Positions 62,575 to 64,000 of a DNA stretch of 64,000 nucleotides are shown here, piece after piece. The DNA comes from Chloracidobacterium sp. (lineage in GTDB: Bacteria > Acidobacteriota > Blastocatellia > Pyrinomonadales > Pyrinomonadaceae): contig JADKKB010000007.1 in the NCBI GenBank assembly GCA_016720705.1, positions 310,001 to 374,000 of the forward strand, read 5' to 3'. The position numbers and the translations under genes were made by a program. The notes beneath the pieces are model-generated. The model was not told the origin of the DNA, did not search any database, and saw only the letters and a list, made by a program, of their open reading frames with translations. Numbering within the stretch: the first letter of the stretch is position 1; each line of letters opens with the position of its first letter.

Positions 62575-63423
62575 CTAAGGTGCCTTAAATGTCGAGGCTT
62601 CGAGCTTCTGATTTGCAGCAAACTCGGTCAACGTAAATTTCCACTCGATCTCGGTCGTTCCGCGCTGTCCGCTGGTGGAATAGACGATCCGATAGGTGTG
62701 CGGCAGCGTCAGACCGGATTCGGCTCGAAAATCGCCAAATTCCTCTATGATCTTAAATCGTGTCTCGTCATACTTGGTCGAATCTTCGGGCCTGAGGCCG
62801 ATGCCGGCGGACGACATCCGTTTATACTCCGTCCGAACGTGTCGAAAAGTATCCTTGTCGAAATATAGCGACACATCCACATCACCGCCGCCCTTTTTGG
62901 AGTAGCCGAGCACATAAGCCTCTTTACCGTCGATCTTTTTGGTGCCGTCAAACGACAGCTTTCCTTTATTCTCGGCAATATTAGCTATCACCCATGCGGT
63001 CGAAAGCGAACCGCCCAAGAGGCCTTGCTCGAGCGTCATCTTGTTTGACTGAACAAAGTTTCCGAGTGCTGACCGATTCCCCTGCCGAGGCAGTCCAACC
63101 GACGAATTACTGCCATCAAACGTGTAAAGCTCGTCGGCAAATCGGTTTGATGTTGACTCCAGATTGATCCCCAAAAAGAACTTAGTGCCCTCTGAGGCGA
63201 TCACGATGCGCCCGTTCGACTGCAGATCGGCATTCGAGAGAAACTTGGCAGTTCCCGTTCCGACAGCGATAAGCGTCTTGGCCGCCGCACGAGCCTCGGG
63301 CGTCCCGATCGACTCAAGATTCTTGGCGGCAACTTCCTCCGGTTTCAGCTTTTGCGCGTTAACGAATGCGGTTGCGACCACGACCACCAAGAGGCCGAAA
63401 AGCATCGATCTCATAAATTTCAT
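62575..63423 (-). CDS. Secreted LolA-like protein
   Basis: The ATG at 63423 has a GAGGTG ribosome binding site; about 282 residues with a signal peptide (MKFMRSMLFGLLVVVVATAF, cleavage near VNAQ). The rest has the beta-rich pattern of LolA/outer-membrane lipoprotein-sorting-like proteins: KIDGKEAYVLGYSKKGGGDV, LYFDKDTFRHVRTEYKRM, LTLPHTYRI. Function unclear; a lipoprotein or lipid carrier role is possible. It lies 32 bases after dus and nine before the coiled-coil gene, probably as one unit. Confidence 0.65.
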   Translation of the reverse strand: MKFMRSMLFGLLVVVVATAFVNAQKLKPEEVAAKNLESIGTPEARAAAKTLIAVGTGTAKFLSNADLQSNGRIVIASEGTKFFLGINLESTSNRFADELYTFDGSNSSVGLPRQGNRSALGNFVQSNKMTLEQGLLGGSLSTAWVIANIAENKGKLSFDGTKKIDGKEAYVLGYSKKGGGDVDVSLYFDKDTFRHVRTEYKRMSSAGIGLRPEDSTKYDETRFKIIEEFGDFRAESGLTLPHTYRIVYSTSGQRGTTEIEWKFTLTEFAANQKLEASTFKAP

Positions 63424-63455
63424 AGGACACCTCATTTTAAGCATATTAACGTAGT

Positions 63456-64000
63456 TCACGCGTTTGCCGCACTCGTGTCGGCATCGCGGGTCGGGATGAC
63501 CATTCCGCCGTCACACGAATCCATTTCGAGGTCGCGATCAGCCTCGGTGACGCCGTCGCCAAAAGTTTCGCGGTTTGAGAGCGTTTCAAAATAAATTGTG
63601 ATGTTATCCAGTATTTCTGCGGCGGAGTGTGAATGGTAGAGCGTCTGTCTAAATTGGGCTCCGCCGACCAGGCCTTTTGTGAACTGTCCCGCGAGTTGCT
63701 TCATTTTACCGAGGCTCACGATCTCAGGCATTTCTTCGCGGCACATCGAAAAGAATTCGAGCAACACATCCTTTTTCTCCCGCAGATCGGGCTGATACGG
63801 TTCGCGGCCGGCCAGAGCGTCGGCGAACTGTCGAAATATCCACGGATTTTGCATCGCACCACGGCCGATCAGAATGCCATCGACGCCGGATTCGGCCCAA
63901 CGGTCCATACCGTACTTGATAGTTGTGATGTCGCCGTTACCGGAAACCGGGATGCTGACCGCCTCCTTTACCTGACGTATCAGTTCCCAGTTCGCAAGGC
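63456..64000 (-). CDS. dus: tRNA-dihydrouridine synthase, C-terminal part
   Basis: The frame is open to the end of the window, so the N-terminus is outside. The visible 181 residues begin LANWELIRQVKEAVSIPVSG (frame starting at 63998), followed by NGDITTIKYG and the FMN/phosphate segment GVDGILIGRGAMQNPWIF. The helical C-terminal domain ends with an unusual acidic tail (EADRDLEMDSCDGG). Dus enzymes reduce uridine in tRNA D-loops with FMN and NADPH. Which subfamily it is cannot be decided without the N-terminus. Confidence 0.93.
   Translation of the reverse strand, partial: LANWELIRQVKEAVSIPVSGNGDITTIKYGMDRWAESGVDGILIGRGAMQNPWIFRQFADALAGREPYQPDLREKKDVLLEFFSMCREEMPEIVSLGKMKQLAGQFTKGLVGGAQFRQTLYHSHSAAEILDNITIYFETLSNRETFGDGVTEADRDLEMDSCDGGMVIPTRDADTSAANA

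Overview
The window is chromosomal DNA of mid GC content (roughly half, by eye), densely coded on both strands, with no phage or classical insertion sequence. The protein set points to a member of Acidobacteriota, most likely class Blastocatellia. It has secreted delta-60/FG-GAP repeat proteins, a DUF5916 outer-membrane protein, DUF4097, DUF4139 and DUF2911 proteins, and paralogous secreted TPR proteins. This assignment is inference from gene content; no 16S gene is present.

Layout. 1-5.9 kb: the end of sucC, a DUF4139 protein carrying a TonB-plug-like insert, and a REP island (seven 119-bp units around a RAYT transposase) lying tail-to-tail against an HGSNAT-like membrane acyltransferase. 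6-13.5 kb: a conserved housekeeping block on the minus strand, ispE - tRNA-Gln - prs - rplY - pth - rpsF - rpsR - rplI - dnaB, with a DinB/YfiT protein and a CAP protein at its ends. 13.7-24.1 kb: a copper-type P-ATPase, then a cyanophycin locus (iaaA converging on cphB-cphA) next to carB. 24.2-33.1 kb: two paralogous secreted TPR proteins around murB, a methyltransferase and a large secreted beta-propeller/FG-GAP protein.

33.4-47.8 kb: an EF-G paralogue, two small secreted proteins with a shared GY-rich motif, DUF2911, a tetraheme cytochrome c, a lipoprotein class A beta-lactamase, an SMP-30-like propeller, citrate synthase, a DUF5916 outer-membrane protein and a DUF4097 protein. 48.0-54.5 kb: a plus-strand cluster of PHP hydrolase - GT4 - membrane protein - GT4 - paralogous membrane protein - FtsX/MacB-like permease. 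This is the best candidate for an undescribed system, probably an envelope glycoconjugate or glycolipid pathway. 54.6-64 kb: lysS with an AT-rich insertion, mfd, a zinc-ribbon HExxH membrane protein, a SurA-like PPIase, two small secreted proteins and the C-terminal part of a dihydrouridine synthase.

How the genes work together. The cyanophycin set could store nitrogen as Asp-Arg polymer (CphA), cut it to dipeptides (CphB) and split the dipeptides (IaaA), while CarB supplies carbamoyl phosphate for arginine. Many transcription units end in clear intrinsic terminators, and those that I could pair are listed.
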